Source: DASSFG01 sp035547915 (GTDB lineage Bacteria; Planctomycetota; Planctomycetia; Pirellulales; JAICIG01). Taken from it: a stretch of 64,000 nt of DNA. Location: assembly GCA_035547915.1 (NCBI GenBank), contig DASZTS010000138.1:193462-257461 (forward strand). The letters run 5' to 3'. This document shows positions 33,801 to 40,785 of the stretch, in pieces. The stretch's first letter is position 1; each line of letters starts with the position of its first letter. Made by a program: the position numbers and the translations under genes. A model generated the notes under the pieces. It made no database searches. It saw only the letters and a list, made by a program, of their open reading frames with translations, and was not told the origin of the DNA.

Positions 33801-35335
33801 TTCACATGACCCCGACCAACGACAGGCGGCGAGTCTCTATGAATGCGCGGCGACGATGCCTTCACCGAAGTTGATGCCGGCCTCACCAACTCGACGCGAC
33901 TGGAACTGAGCTGTGTCTCCTGAGAACGAGCTTGCTCGCAAGCCGTTGTCAGTGCCCGCTGCCAGCGAACGTCATCGATCTCCGCGACGCTGGCACCGGC
34001 CAGTTGCTCGCACACACGAGAAAGTTCGGCGCCTTCGATCAGCTCCATCGCGTAAAACCAACGGTCGGCCTCCGCACCGGACGTAAAGACTTTGACGATG
34101 TTGGGGTGCTCTACGCGACCCAAGGCGCGGACTTCTCGGGAGAAACGTGTTTCACCTTTGGGGTCGCCGGCGCGGAGCAGGCACTTGAGCGCCACCTGCC
34201 GGCCGAGTGAGGGCTGCCAGGCGCGGTAAACCACTCCCATACCACCTTGCCCCAGGCGGCTCAACAATTCGAATTCGCCGATCTGTCGCGAGGCGCCGTC
34301 GCTGATTGTCTCGGTTGTGGCAGGTTCATCGGCGAGGCTGGCGGCGGCCCATCCATCGGCGGCGTCGGCTGCTACCGGGCTCCCAAGTACACGGGCCAAC
34401 AGATCGCGGTGTTCGACACCCAACTCCTCGCGTCGGAATGTTTCTCCGCTCAGATAGCAAAGGTACTCGACGTCTCGTTTGCCACGACGGGCGTTGAGAA
34501 ACGAAAAGACCGATCTTGAGGAATCGAAATGGACAAGTGGGTGGAGTGCGTTCAGTCGTGGCGCCATGGCGCCGCTCGGGGGCGCGACGCCTTCGAGATA
34601 TACGCGTTCTGGCCGTGGGAGCCTCAGCGCGGTTGCCTCGGCCAATTCGAGGGACTCAAGACGCTTGGGTGTTTCGCCGCTCAACGCATAGCGCTCGACA
34701 AGCCAATCTCCGGAGGCTTGCCGCCGGACCTCACCGACGAAGATCAACGATCGCCCTGCTAGTACATCGACCCGGTCGAAAACCTCGGCTGCCGCCGCAA
34801 GGAGCGCCCGCGACATCCGATCGTAAAAGTCGCTCTGGCGCTGACCGGCCGCGCCATGGCCTAGCTCTCGATTACGATATTGCACCAGGCGTTCGAAGAG
34901 TTCCGTCAGGCGCACGGTACTTCGCGCTCCGCGACGGCCTTCGAGAGTTTCCAGCAGCACCGCGTCGAGGCCGGCGGCGCGTGGCAGGTCGTCGCGCGCG
35001 CGGCCAAGAACCAGATCGCGCACGCCAGTGAAGCCGACATCGCCGCGCTCGGCCAGAACAGGCACCAGCCTGCGCACGAATTCCCACCAATGCCCGAGTG
35101 CAGGCCGAGCAAGGTTTTTCAGTTTCTCGGTCAGAGCCGGGTCGTGGTCGCCAAGCTCCGCATATTCAACAATGGCCACGGACGCCATTAATTTGAGCGA
35201 CGATTCCCAAAGATAATAGGCTGTATGGTGACGTTCGAGGGGCGAATGCGCGTTGTGCGCACGGCGTGCGAGCTGGGCCAGTGGCAATGGCAGCCTCTGC
35301 ACGCGGTTCTCGTCGAGGGACAGGGTTTCAGACAT
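30869..35335 (-). CDS. Ser/Thr protein kinase with N-terminal HEPN-like domain and 14 WD40 repeats
   Basis: 1488 residues. Residues 1-320 form a mostly helical N-terminal region with QYRNRELGHGAAG (R154-N155-x4-H160), resembling the R-N-x4-H motif of HEPN domains. The kinase (about 353-730) has GQGGMGVVY, VALKCL and VVHRDIKPGN, but DLG replaces DFG. A long insert of about 60 residues lies before the HRD motif. One membrane helix follows (LATAAALFLGAVAIVVAAF), then a short coiled coil and 14 WD40 repeats (typically VAFSPDGKRLVSAGWD..IRVWD), enough for two seven-bladed propellers. The kinase would be cytoplasmic and the WD40 part outside. The gene starts 20 bases after the upstream kinase, so the two are probably co-transcribed. 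Confidence 0.9.
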   Translation of the reverse strand: MSETLSLDENRVQRLPLPLAQLARRAHNAHSPLERHHTAYYLWESSLKLMASVAIVEYAELGDHDPALTEKLKNLARPALGHWWEFVRRLVPVLAERGDVGFTGVRDLVLGRARDDLPRAAGLDAVLLETLEGRRGARSTVRLTELFERLVQYRNRELGHGAAGQRQSDFYDRMSRALLAAAAEVFDRVDVLAGRSLIFVGEVRRQASGDWLVERYALSGETPKRLESLELAEATALRLPRPERVYLEGVAPPSGAMAPRLNALHPLVHFDSSRSVFSFLNARRGKRDVEYLCYLSGETFRREELGVEHRDLLARVLGSPVAADAADGWAAASLADEPATTETISDGASRQIGEFELLSRLGQGGMGVVYRAWQPSLGRQVALKCLLRAGDPKGETRFSREVRALGRVEHPNIVKVFTSGAEADRWFYAMELIEGAELSRVCEQLAGASVAEIDDVRWQRALTTACEQARSQETQLSSSRVELVRPASTSVKASSPRIHRDSPPVVGRGHVNQVVGIMRVVAQAAHALHDVGVVHRDIKPGNIMLSADGNHPVLMDLGLAQLADESDGRVTRTRQFVGTLRYASPEQILAAGQVDRRTDVYSIGATLWELLTLRPIFGADDSTPTPELMLKIQTTDVGSPRKFNSHVPPDLEAIVLKCLEKDRTQRYGTAADLAEDLDRFAHGEPVLAQPPSLTYVVGKFVRRHKAPLATAAALFLGAVAIVVAAFIQITKERNDALDAKKSAVDAQQAAVKAEQKAKDERETAVKLNEQLASQLYATYIAVAERELTMNHDVSKAAALLSSCPEHLRGWEWNYLIRRLDGGRAPLTGHKAGLWMADFNHDGTRVATASIDGTVKIWDAASGTLQEDIDAQPDPILPANMQLLTPALLRSQLHGVMSTFGIPKIPIMCVAFSPDGQRVASGSFAPKVVQRGFSFDVDLRGSPGVVTLWDVKTGAQPTKLLDFQEQLGVVLSLAFSPDGSRIASSSIDPEHTFVVWEAVSGAVIKKVHGHASHIHRLRYSADGRLLASVDTDGKVKFWDATTLEHVRTIDAHLAPIIDGVFTPDGQRFATASEDGTVRIWNTATGERIRMLTGHTGSALGVAFGPDGKLLASAGLDRTVRLWDSETGNERITLRGHTEMVWSVAFSRDGNQLVSAGYDNTARIWDSTPRSESPTNGVFTITAQDDHDHRVNRVAFSPDGRYLATSSWDNTVQLLDGNTGASVRPLVGHVGAVWGIDFSSDGKRLVSAGWDRQVKIWDTATGDAQLTMLGHTAPVHAVAYSPDGQSVVSCGFDGQVKVWDAATGTLRTNCDGFIFPVFDVDFSPDGKRIASAGADRAITIWEANSGRKLLMLKGHNAAVPKIAFSPDGKRLVSAGWDRTIRVWDVDPDSKAGSDNRNLLTITDPDAAKGYINTYFNAVTFSPDGTRIASGGEDKALRIWDARTGVQLLPSLVHRGVLWGVAFSPDGKRIASGSWYTSAPVRTWSLENIAQ

Positions 35336-35355
35336 GACTGCTCAAGTTCGGTGAT

Positions 35356-37413
35356 TCATTCCATTGCCTTGGGGACTTGATCAAAGTCTCCGAAACGCCA
35401 AAACAGGTCTTCGATCTCGTCGGCGGTCAAGAGCGTGCCTGAATGCGGCGAGTCGACGATTGTGTAGGCGTGTGCCCGGCCATCGTACCACGGATCGGAG
35501 TTGCCGTAGCCGGGCCTGGGAATCTTCGTCGTACCCGTCGTCAGTTCGTGCGTTCGATCGTCGACTCCAAAGACGCTCCGACGTCGCTCGGTCTCGGCCG
35601 CTTCTAGTAGCGCGCCGAGACCATGCAACGTGGCATCGCTCGACGGATCCACGGAGATGATGCACCGCCGTGGACGGCCAGGTCCTTCGCTGCAAAACAC
35701 CACCAGCGCTGCGAACCCACGGCCCGCGGGTGAGTAGGCTCCGTCGCTCCGAGCCCAATCCTTGAAGAAGCGGCAGCGCTGTGGGTCGTCGACATTTTGA
35801 ACGTCGCGCACAGAGAGCGCGTCGACTTCGACCTGCTCACCGAACCTGCCCGGAAGCGATAGCTTCGCAATCTGACTATGAGACCGTGGATCAGCGACCT
35901 TCATGCGGTAGCGCTGGAGGTCCTCTGTGATTGCGGCACGATCGACGGCTGCGATTTCTGGGCTGGCACTCACATCGATATCGCGCAAGGGTCGCTTCAG
36001 CCTCGCCGCTTCGGCTAAGGCAAAACGGACCAGTCGCTCGCCGGCCTCGACGCGCTCGCGCCAATGCTCCGGGTGACTATTCCACGACGCGCCGAGCAGG
36101 CGGTTGGTCATTTGAATGTACATCGCGTAGAGGTCGAACGGATTCGCCTGGTTGAGTCCGCGGACACCCGCGTCGACTTCGTCCACATACGAGGCCAATT
36201 CATTCGCGGCTGCCGGAAACTGGCGATCTTCCAAATAAGACCGCGCAAGATACATCGATGCGACGGCATCCAGATCCGGTTCCTCGTGCAGCACAAATGT
36301 AAATGGGTCGTCAAGATGTCGGTGCGGGTTGACCGAAGCGTCGATAAACGCCGGATAGTCCAGCACCAAGTGCGTCGTGGAACCGGTTCCCGCGATGAGT
36401 TGATGGTGGTCGATCACTCCCGGGTGAAGGTCGTTGCCAACGTCTAGGAAGAGGCGATCTTGCCCCGCGGGCAATGTCGGTGCACGCTCACCCACTCCAA
36501 CGAATACACAACGTCCGCAACCGCGCGCCACCGATGGACGTTGGCCGATTGCTTTAGCCCTAGGGTGGAGACACCCTTCAAGAGCATCCGCCAAATGATC
36601 CATGCTCGGGTAGCGATCCATCGGGCGTTTGGCAAGTGCACGCAGACAAACGGCCTCCAGCCGTGGATCAAGGTCGGGACGAAACAGCGCTGGCCGGGGC
36701 GGCTCGGCCTCGTAAATCAACATCACCAAAGCAACCTGCTCTTCGTGAACGAAGGGAAGCCGGCCGGTGAAGAGCCAAAAGAGAATCACGCCCAGGGCGT
36801 AGATGTCCGCGGCAGGACCGATCGCATCCTGTTCAGCGCGCACCTGCTCTGGCGACAGGTAGGGAAGCGTCCCGACGATCGCACCGGGCTCAGTGACGTG
36901 CGGATCAACGTCCAAGCGAAGCGCAAGTCCGAAATCGGTAACGACCGGCGCGCCATCGGGTGTAATTAGAACGTTATCGGGCTTCAGGTCGCGATGGATG
37001 ACATGAAGCCGATGAGCGAACGACATGGCTCGAGCAAGCGTCACCACGAGCCGCACGGCGGCGAGCGGTTCGTCGACGCGCCGCTGCAATAGCCGGACGC
37101 CGTCTATGTGCGGCATGGTTATGAAATGGATGCCTTCGTGCTGACCAAAGTCGAGCACAGGACAGAGATTCGGGTGCCTCAGCCGTGCGGCGGCCCGCCC
37201 CTCGCGATAGAACCGCTCACGATCGACGCGTGTCGTGAAGCAGTGCGCGTGTGGCACCTTGAGCGCCACCTCTCGCTCCAAAACCGTATCGAAGGCGAGG
37301 TACACCCTGGCCATGCCTCCCGAACCGAGAAGCGCAACCAAATTATAGCGCCCGAAAGGTCGAGGAAATACTTCTTCGGCCGGGAAAGGAAAGGCGGTCG
37401 TTGGCGTGTCCAT
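35356..37413 (-). CDS. Ser/Thr protein kinase with C-terminal permuted DHH-like domain
   Basis: I start at the ATG at 37413 (685 residues, MDTPTTAFPFPAEE); the 17 earlier codons lie in a repeat element. The kinase (about 20-283) is complete: GSGGMARVY, VALKV, VIHRDLKPDN, TDFGLAL and GTLPYLSPEQ. After residue 300 comes FLDVG (D324), VIDHH (D335-H336-H337), GSTTHLV (344-350) and then HEEPDLDAVAS (376-386). These are the four motifs of DHH phosphoesterases, but HxxPDxDAxxS, normally first, comes last. Residues 520-685 form a further domain I do not recognise. No membrane helix is seen. It is upstream of, and probably in an operon with, the WD40 kinase. Confidence 0.88.
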   Translation of the reverse strand: MDTPTTAFPFPAEEVFPRPFGRYNLVALLGSGGMARVYLAFDTVLEREVALKVPHAHCFTTRVDRERFYREGRAAARLRHPNLCPVLDFGQHEGIHFITMPHIDGVRLLQRRVDEPLAAVRLVVTLARAMSFAHRLHVIHRDLKPDNVLITPDGAPVVTDFGLALRLDVDPHVTEPGAIVGTLPYLSPEQVRAEQDAIGPAADIYALGVILFWLFTGRLPFVHEEQVALVMLIYEAEPPRPALFRPDLDPRLEAVCLRALAKRPMDRYPSMDHLADALEGCLHPRAKAIGQRPSVARGCGRCVFVGVGERAPTLPAGQDRLFLDVGNDLHPGVIDHHQLIAGTGSTTHLVLDYPAFIDASVNPHRHLDDPFTFVLHEEPDLDAVASMYLARSYLEDRQFPAAANELASYVDEVDAGVRGLNQANPFDLYAMYIQMTNRLLGASWNSHPEHWRERVEAGERLVRFALAEAARLKRPLRDIDVSASPEIAAVDRAAITEDLQRYRMKVADPRSHSQIAKLSLPGRFGEQVEVDALSVRDVQNVDDPQRCRFFKDWARSDGAYSPAGRGFAALVVFCSEGPGRPRRCIISVDPSSDATLHGLGALLEAAETERRRSVFGVDDRTHELTTGTTKIPRPGYGNSDPWYDGRAHAYTIVDSPHSGTLLTADEIEDLFWRFGDFDQVPKAME

Positions 37414-37422
37414 TTGCACCCA

Positions 37423-37522
37423 AGAGCGGCCGACAAAACCTGCAAGCTGCAGCGCCGTGGGCACACATCGGCGGTGAAACGTGGATGTTTGCGGCCTGAT
37501 CCGGTTTCGTCGGTTGCTCTAA
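37423..37522 (-). repeat. TTAGAG palindromic element, copy B
   Basis: Reverse-oriented copy: AGAGCGGCCGACAAAACC at 37423-37440 and GGTTTCGTCGGTTGCTCTAA ending at 37522. The central hairpin has decayed (ATCGGCGGTGAAACGTGGAT). It ends 10 bases before the start codon of the kinase at 37413, so that gene's leader lies inside the element. Confidence 0.75.
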
Positions 37523-37740
37523 ATAGCCGTGCGCCACTTGCGGGCGCGCGTCCTGTGAAGCAGCGTGTGATACAAGTAGTTCGTACCGTGGCGATTGAGT
37601 CGATTCGAACAGGCGGTCACGTATTGAACAAATCGAGTCAGAATGCGGCGGCGCAGATTACGTGTGACATCATCATACAGATCTTTTCATGTGCGCTCGA
37701 TGAGGTTCTCATTGCCATATTGGAGAGTCAGGAACCGCTC

Positions 37741-37947
37741 TTAGAGCAACCGATAAAACCGGATCGAGTTCCACAAAGATCGGCGTTTCACGGCCGATTT
37801 TTCGCCTACGACGCTGCCACTTCCAGGGTCTGTCAGCCGCTCTTAGAGCAACCGACAAAACCGGATCGAGCATCACAAAATCGGCGTTTCACGGCCGATT
37901 TGTTTCCCTCTGCGCTCCGGCTTCCAGGTTTTGTCAGCCGCTCTTAA
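37741..37947 (+). repeat. TTAGAG palindromic element, two tandem copies (C and D)
   Basis: TTAGAGCAACCGA occurs at 37741 and again at 37843, giving a 102-base period. Each unit has AAAACCGGATCGAG, the hairpin core ATCGGCGTTTCACGGCCGAT (C at 37779-37798, D at 37880-37899) and a closing GTCAGCCGCTCTTA. The end of C overlaps the start of D. Bases 37733-37740 (AACCGCTC) may be the end of a lost third unit. The array lies in the 820-base gap between the divergent kinase and cyclase genes. Confidence 0.88.
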
Positions 37948-38233
37948 GGCCAGGTTGAGTCATCGTCTCATAGCCCTGCCCAAGTTTCAACACCATTGGT
38001 ACAGGGACTCCTCTCCAACCGACAGGGCGCCGAAACCGGGTCCGATCCGGCGTCGTTTTGTCGTAGATCCATAATGCCAGTCCGTTTCCTATTGTCCTGC
38101 AATCGGCACGGCCTTTTTTGGTTTGTCGAACCCGGTCTGCGATGGATTGCACCAACCGCGTCGACAAGCATATCCTGTCGATGGCACGAACTAGAAGTCA
38201 AGTCACGGGCCACACTTTATTAGGTCCCTTTTC
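37948..38233. other. Upstream region of the TPR-cyclase gene, no gene seen
   Basis: Nothing coding is recognisable. It should contain the promoter of the cyclase gene; I found no -35/-10 pair good enough to name. CTCCAACCGACAGGG and CGTCGTTTTGTCG may be worn traces of the nearby palindromic element. Confidence 0.3.
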
Positions 38234-40162
38234 ATGGACAAGCCGTCGGCTCACGAACTGCTCCATCAAGCACTTGTCGCTGAACGGCTCGGCCGCTTCG
38301 CCGATGCTCGAGATCTGTTGCGCCGGGTCGTGTCGTCCGACGACTTGGTGGCGGCTCAGGAGGCGCGGCTGCGATTGGCCCGACTGTTGATCTATGTCGG
38401 CGAGCCGGGCTACGCCGAGGGGGAGGGGTTACTGAAAGCCGCACGCAGCGTTGCCGAGAGCGACGGCGCGATGCGGCAAGCGGCGAGGTCGATTCATCTG
38501 CTGGCCCTGCTTGAACGCCACCGGCGCCGCCCCGCGGAGGCGCGTGCACTGATCGAGCAAAGCCCCGCCCTACGACTCACGGGTGCGCCGGGACCGGAGG
38601 TGGGACAGTTTTTCCATTACCGCGGGCTGCTCGCAGCCGATGTGAAGGATTTGGCCACTGCCGAGCGGTTGCTCTTCCGGGCCTACCAATGCTACGAGGA
38701 GGCTAACAGTCAGTCCGGTCTGGCCGAGGTGTGCGATTCCCTCGCGAACTTGTTGTTGACGCGCGGCAAGAGCCGCCGCGCGGTAGCATTCGCCGAGCGA
38801 AGCCTGGAATTGAAACGGTCGGTTGGTGATCGCTACGGCCAGGCAGTAAGTCTTGGCACGCTGGGCCGCGCGTACCTGCTTCAAGCACGCTACCACGAGG
38901 CACGGCACTCGTTCGAACAAGATCTGGTGATTGCGACCGAACTGGACGACCGGCCCGGCATCGGGATCATGCTCAACTCGCTCGGCGAGATTTCGCTCCT
39001 GCTCGGCGAGCCGGAAGCCGCGATCGATTATTACCAGCGGAACCTCGCTACGGAGAAGGGCCACCGGAACGCGATCTTCGCCGAGATCGGCCTCGCGCGT
39101 GTCCACCTCGCCGTCGGACGCCCCGACGCCGCGGAATCGGCCGTCAGTCGCGCGGAGTCATTACTGTCCGCGGGCGAGGCACAGCCCGCGCTGGCCGCGG
39201 CGCTCAAGGGAATGCGCGGCTGCTTGGCTTCACGAGGCATTGGCCCGGACGGATCCGGCGACGGAGAGCGGTTATTGAACGAAGCCATAACCTCACTGCG
39301 CGAGCTGCATTATGACCTCGATGCGGTGCCCTATCTCTACGAACTGCGCGACCTGCTGCACAGCGAGGGGCGGATTCAAGAGGCCGTACGCGCGATGGCG
39401 AGCGCCCTCGAGATTATGAGCGAAGCCGGGTCGGAACGCGGCATACACGACGTCGAAAACTGGCTTCGTCGCGTCGATTCCCCGGCGCTGGTCAAATTGG
39501 CTCTCGAACGACACTTTCCCGACTACCTCGTCGAGAGCATCTTGGCCGGACAACTCGGACGACAGCCCAGCAGGCGGCAACGGATCTCGGTATTGTTCAG
39601 CGACATTCGCGACTATACCACGCTGGTGGAAGGGCAGCCCGCGGAGGAAGTTGTGGAACTGCTCAACGAGTGGTTTACCGAAGCCACGCGAGTCGTGCGG
39701 CAGTTCGGCGGCGTCGTCGATAAATTCATTGGCGATGCGCTGATGGCGACTTTTGGGGTCCCCGAGCCGAGACCCGACGCAGCGGCCGATGCGGTCCGCG
39801 CCGCCCTCGGGCTGCGTGATGCCGTCGTCGCGCTCAACCTGCGCAACCGCGTGCTCGGAGGAAAGGAAATCCGGATCGGGGTGGGCGTGGCTACCGGTGA
39901 GGCCGTCGTCGGCTTCATCGGCTCGCACCTGCGCCAGTCGTACGCGGCGGTCGGTGACGTGGTGAACACGGCCAGTCGGCTGGAAGGGGCCACCAAGGAA
40001 CTGGGTTGTAACATCGCCATCAACCAGGAAACGGAAGAAGCCCAGCGGCCCTACATCGTCGCTGAGACGGAATTCTTGGGACGAATTCACGTGAAAGGGA
40101 AGCAGAACGAGGTTTCCGTCTACAGCGTCCTGGGGCCTCACGGAAGGGCCGTGGCCGACTGA
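38234..40162 (+). CDS. TPR-repeat class III adenylate cyclase
   Basis: 642 residues. The first 400 are helical TPR-like repeats (for example ERLLFRAYQCYEEANSQSGL and YHEARHSFEQDLVIATELDD). The cyclase domain (about 450-640) has metal-binding Asp in FSDIRDYT, DKFIGDALMATFG with the second Asp and a substrate-selecting Lys, VGDVVNTASRLEG with the transition-state Asn and Arg, and a GVGVATGEAVVGFIG strand. This residue set favours ATP as substrate, giving cAMP. No membrane helix is visible, so it is soluble, with the TPR part probably sensing a partner protein. It is transcribed away from the two kinase genes. Confidence 0.92.
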   Translation: MDKPSAHELLHQALVAERLGRFADARDLLRRVVSSDDLVAAQEARLRLARLLIYVGEPGYAEGEGLLKAARSVAESDGAMRQAARSIHLLALLERHRRRPAEARALIEQSPALRLTGAPGPEVGQFFHYRGLLAADVKDLATAERLLFRAYQCYEEANSQSGLAEVCDSLANLLLTRGKSRRAVAFAERSLELKRSVGDRYGQAVSLGTLGRAYLLQARYHEARHSFEQDLVIATELDDRPGIGIMLNSLGEISLLLGEPEAAIDYYQRNLATEKGHRNAIFAEIGLARVHLAVGRPDAAESAVSRAESLLSAGEAQPALAAALKGMRGCLASRGIGPDGSGDGERLLNEAITSLRELHYDLDAVPYLYELRDLLHSEGRIQEAVRAMASALEIMSEAGSERGIHDVENWLRRVDSPALVKLALERHFPDYLVESILAGQLGRQPSRRQRISVLFSDIRDYTTLVEGQPAEEVVELLNEWFTEATRVVRQFGGVVDKFIGDALMATFGVPEPRPDAAADAVRAALGLRDAVVALNLRNRVLGGKEIRIGVGVATGEAVVGFIGSHLRQSYAAVGDVVNTASRLEGATKELGCNIAINQETEEAQRPYIVAETEFLGRIHVKGKQNEVSVYSVLGPHGRAVAD

Positions 40163-40304
40163 GGGAGGGATTCGTTATGTCAGACGTGTGAACCGGACGA
40201 GCCGCGATCGACATAGCGATTTGCCGAACAATTCGGGGTTGTCGCTGCCGCCGGGGATGGCTAACCTGTTGCCCTTTTGCCACGGGTCCCCCGGAGACGA
40301 AACG

Positions 40305-40616
40305 ATGACGGCCAAATTCCGCTGTCCGAATGGTCATAAGCTGCGATTCGATGAACTGGACAGCGGCAAGAAGGCGACGTGCCCCACCTGCCACGCCAGG
40401 TTTGTTTTACCCAACCTGACACCACAGGTGTCAGATACGTCGATCATGGCCATTCTAGGCGGTCAGCCCGCCGACCATTCGATCATCGTTCATCCGTCGG
40501 CAACGGTACATACGGCTGTGTCGACCAAGATGTGCCCCAAGTGCAAGGCACGGATCGGCGTTCGCTATCAGATTTGCCCACATTGCCGCACCTACCTGCC
40601 GCTCAGCAAGCATTGA
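40305..40616 (+). CDS. Small zinc-ribbon protein
   Basis: The ATG at 40305 gives 103 residues and has GGAG nine bases upstream. The N-terminal part FRCPNGHKLRFDELDSGKKA then CPTCHARF has one CP-x-GH and one CPTC pair; the C-terminal part has CPKCKARIGVRYQICPHCRTYL. Both look like zinc ribbons linked by a flexible segment. Proteins with this N-terminal pattern are common in planctomycetes, often near kinases. The function is unknown; binding to protein or nucleic acid is possible. It follows the cyclase by 142 bases. Confidence 0.75.
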   Translation: MTAKFRCPNGHKLRFDELDSGKKATCPTCHARFVLPNLTPQVSDTSIMAILGGQPADHSIIVHPSATVHTAVSTKMCPKCKARIGVRYQICPHCRTYLPLSKH

Positions 40617-40678
40617 TGCTCCGGCACGGATTCGGGCGGCACCCCAGGGGCTTGGCTGAAGGGGGAGGCGCCGCGGTG

Positions 40679-40785
40679 TTAGAGCAACCGACAAAACCGG
40701 ATCTCGCTCCACAAAAATCGGCGTTTCACGGCCGATTTTTCGCCCACCGGCGCTCCGGCTTCCGGGTTTTGTCAGCCGCTCTTAA
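40679..40785 (+). repeat. TTAGAG palindromic element, copy E
   Basis: The most complete copy: left end TTAGAGCAACCGACAAAACC, perfect 8-bp stem AAATCGGC/GCCGATTT with A and T tails (40713-40740), and right end GTTTTGTCAGCCGCTCTTAA. The last bases are the stop codon of the RND permease gene on the minus strand. It lies between two convergent genes, where a bidirectional terminator would be useful. Confidence 0.88.

Noticed and set aside
37735..37947. CRISPR array
   Set aside because: The tandem 102-base units are palindromic elements with no unique spacers and no cas genes nearby.
38234..39500. Hybrid sensor or transcriptional activator of MalT type
   Set aside because: The TPR region is followed by a complete class III cyclase domain and there is no LuxR-type HTH.
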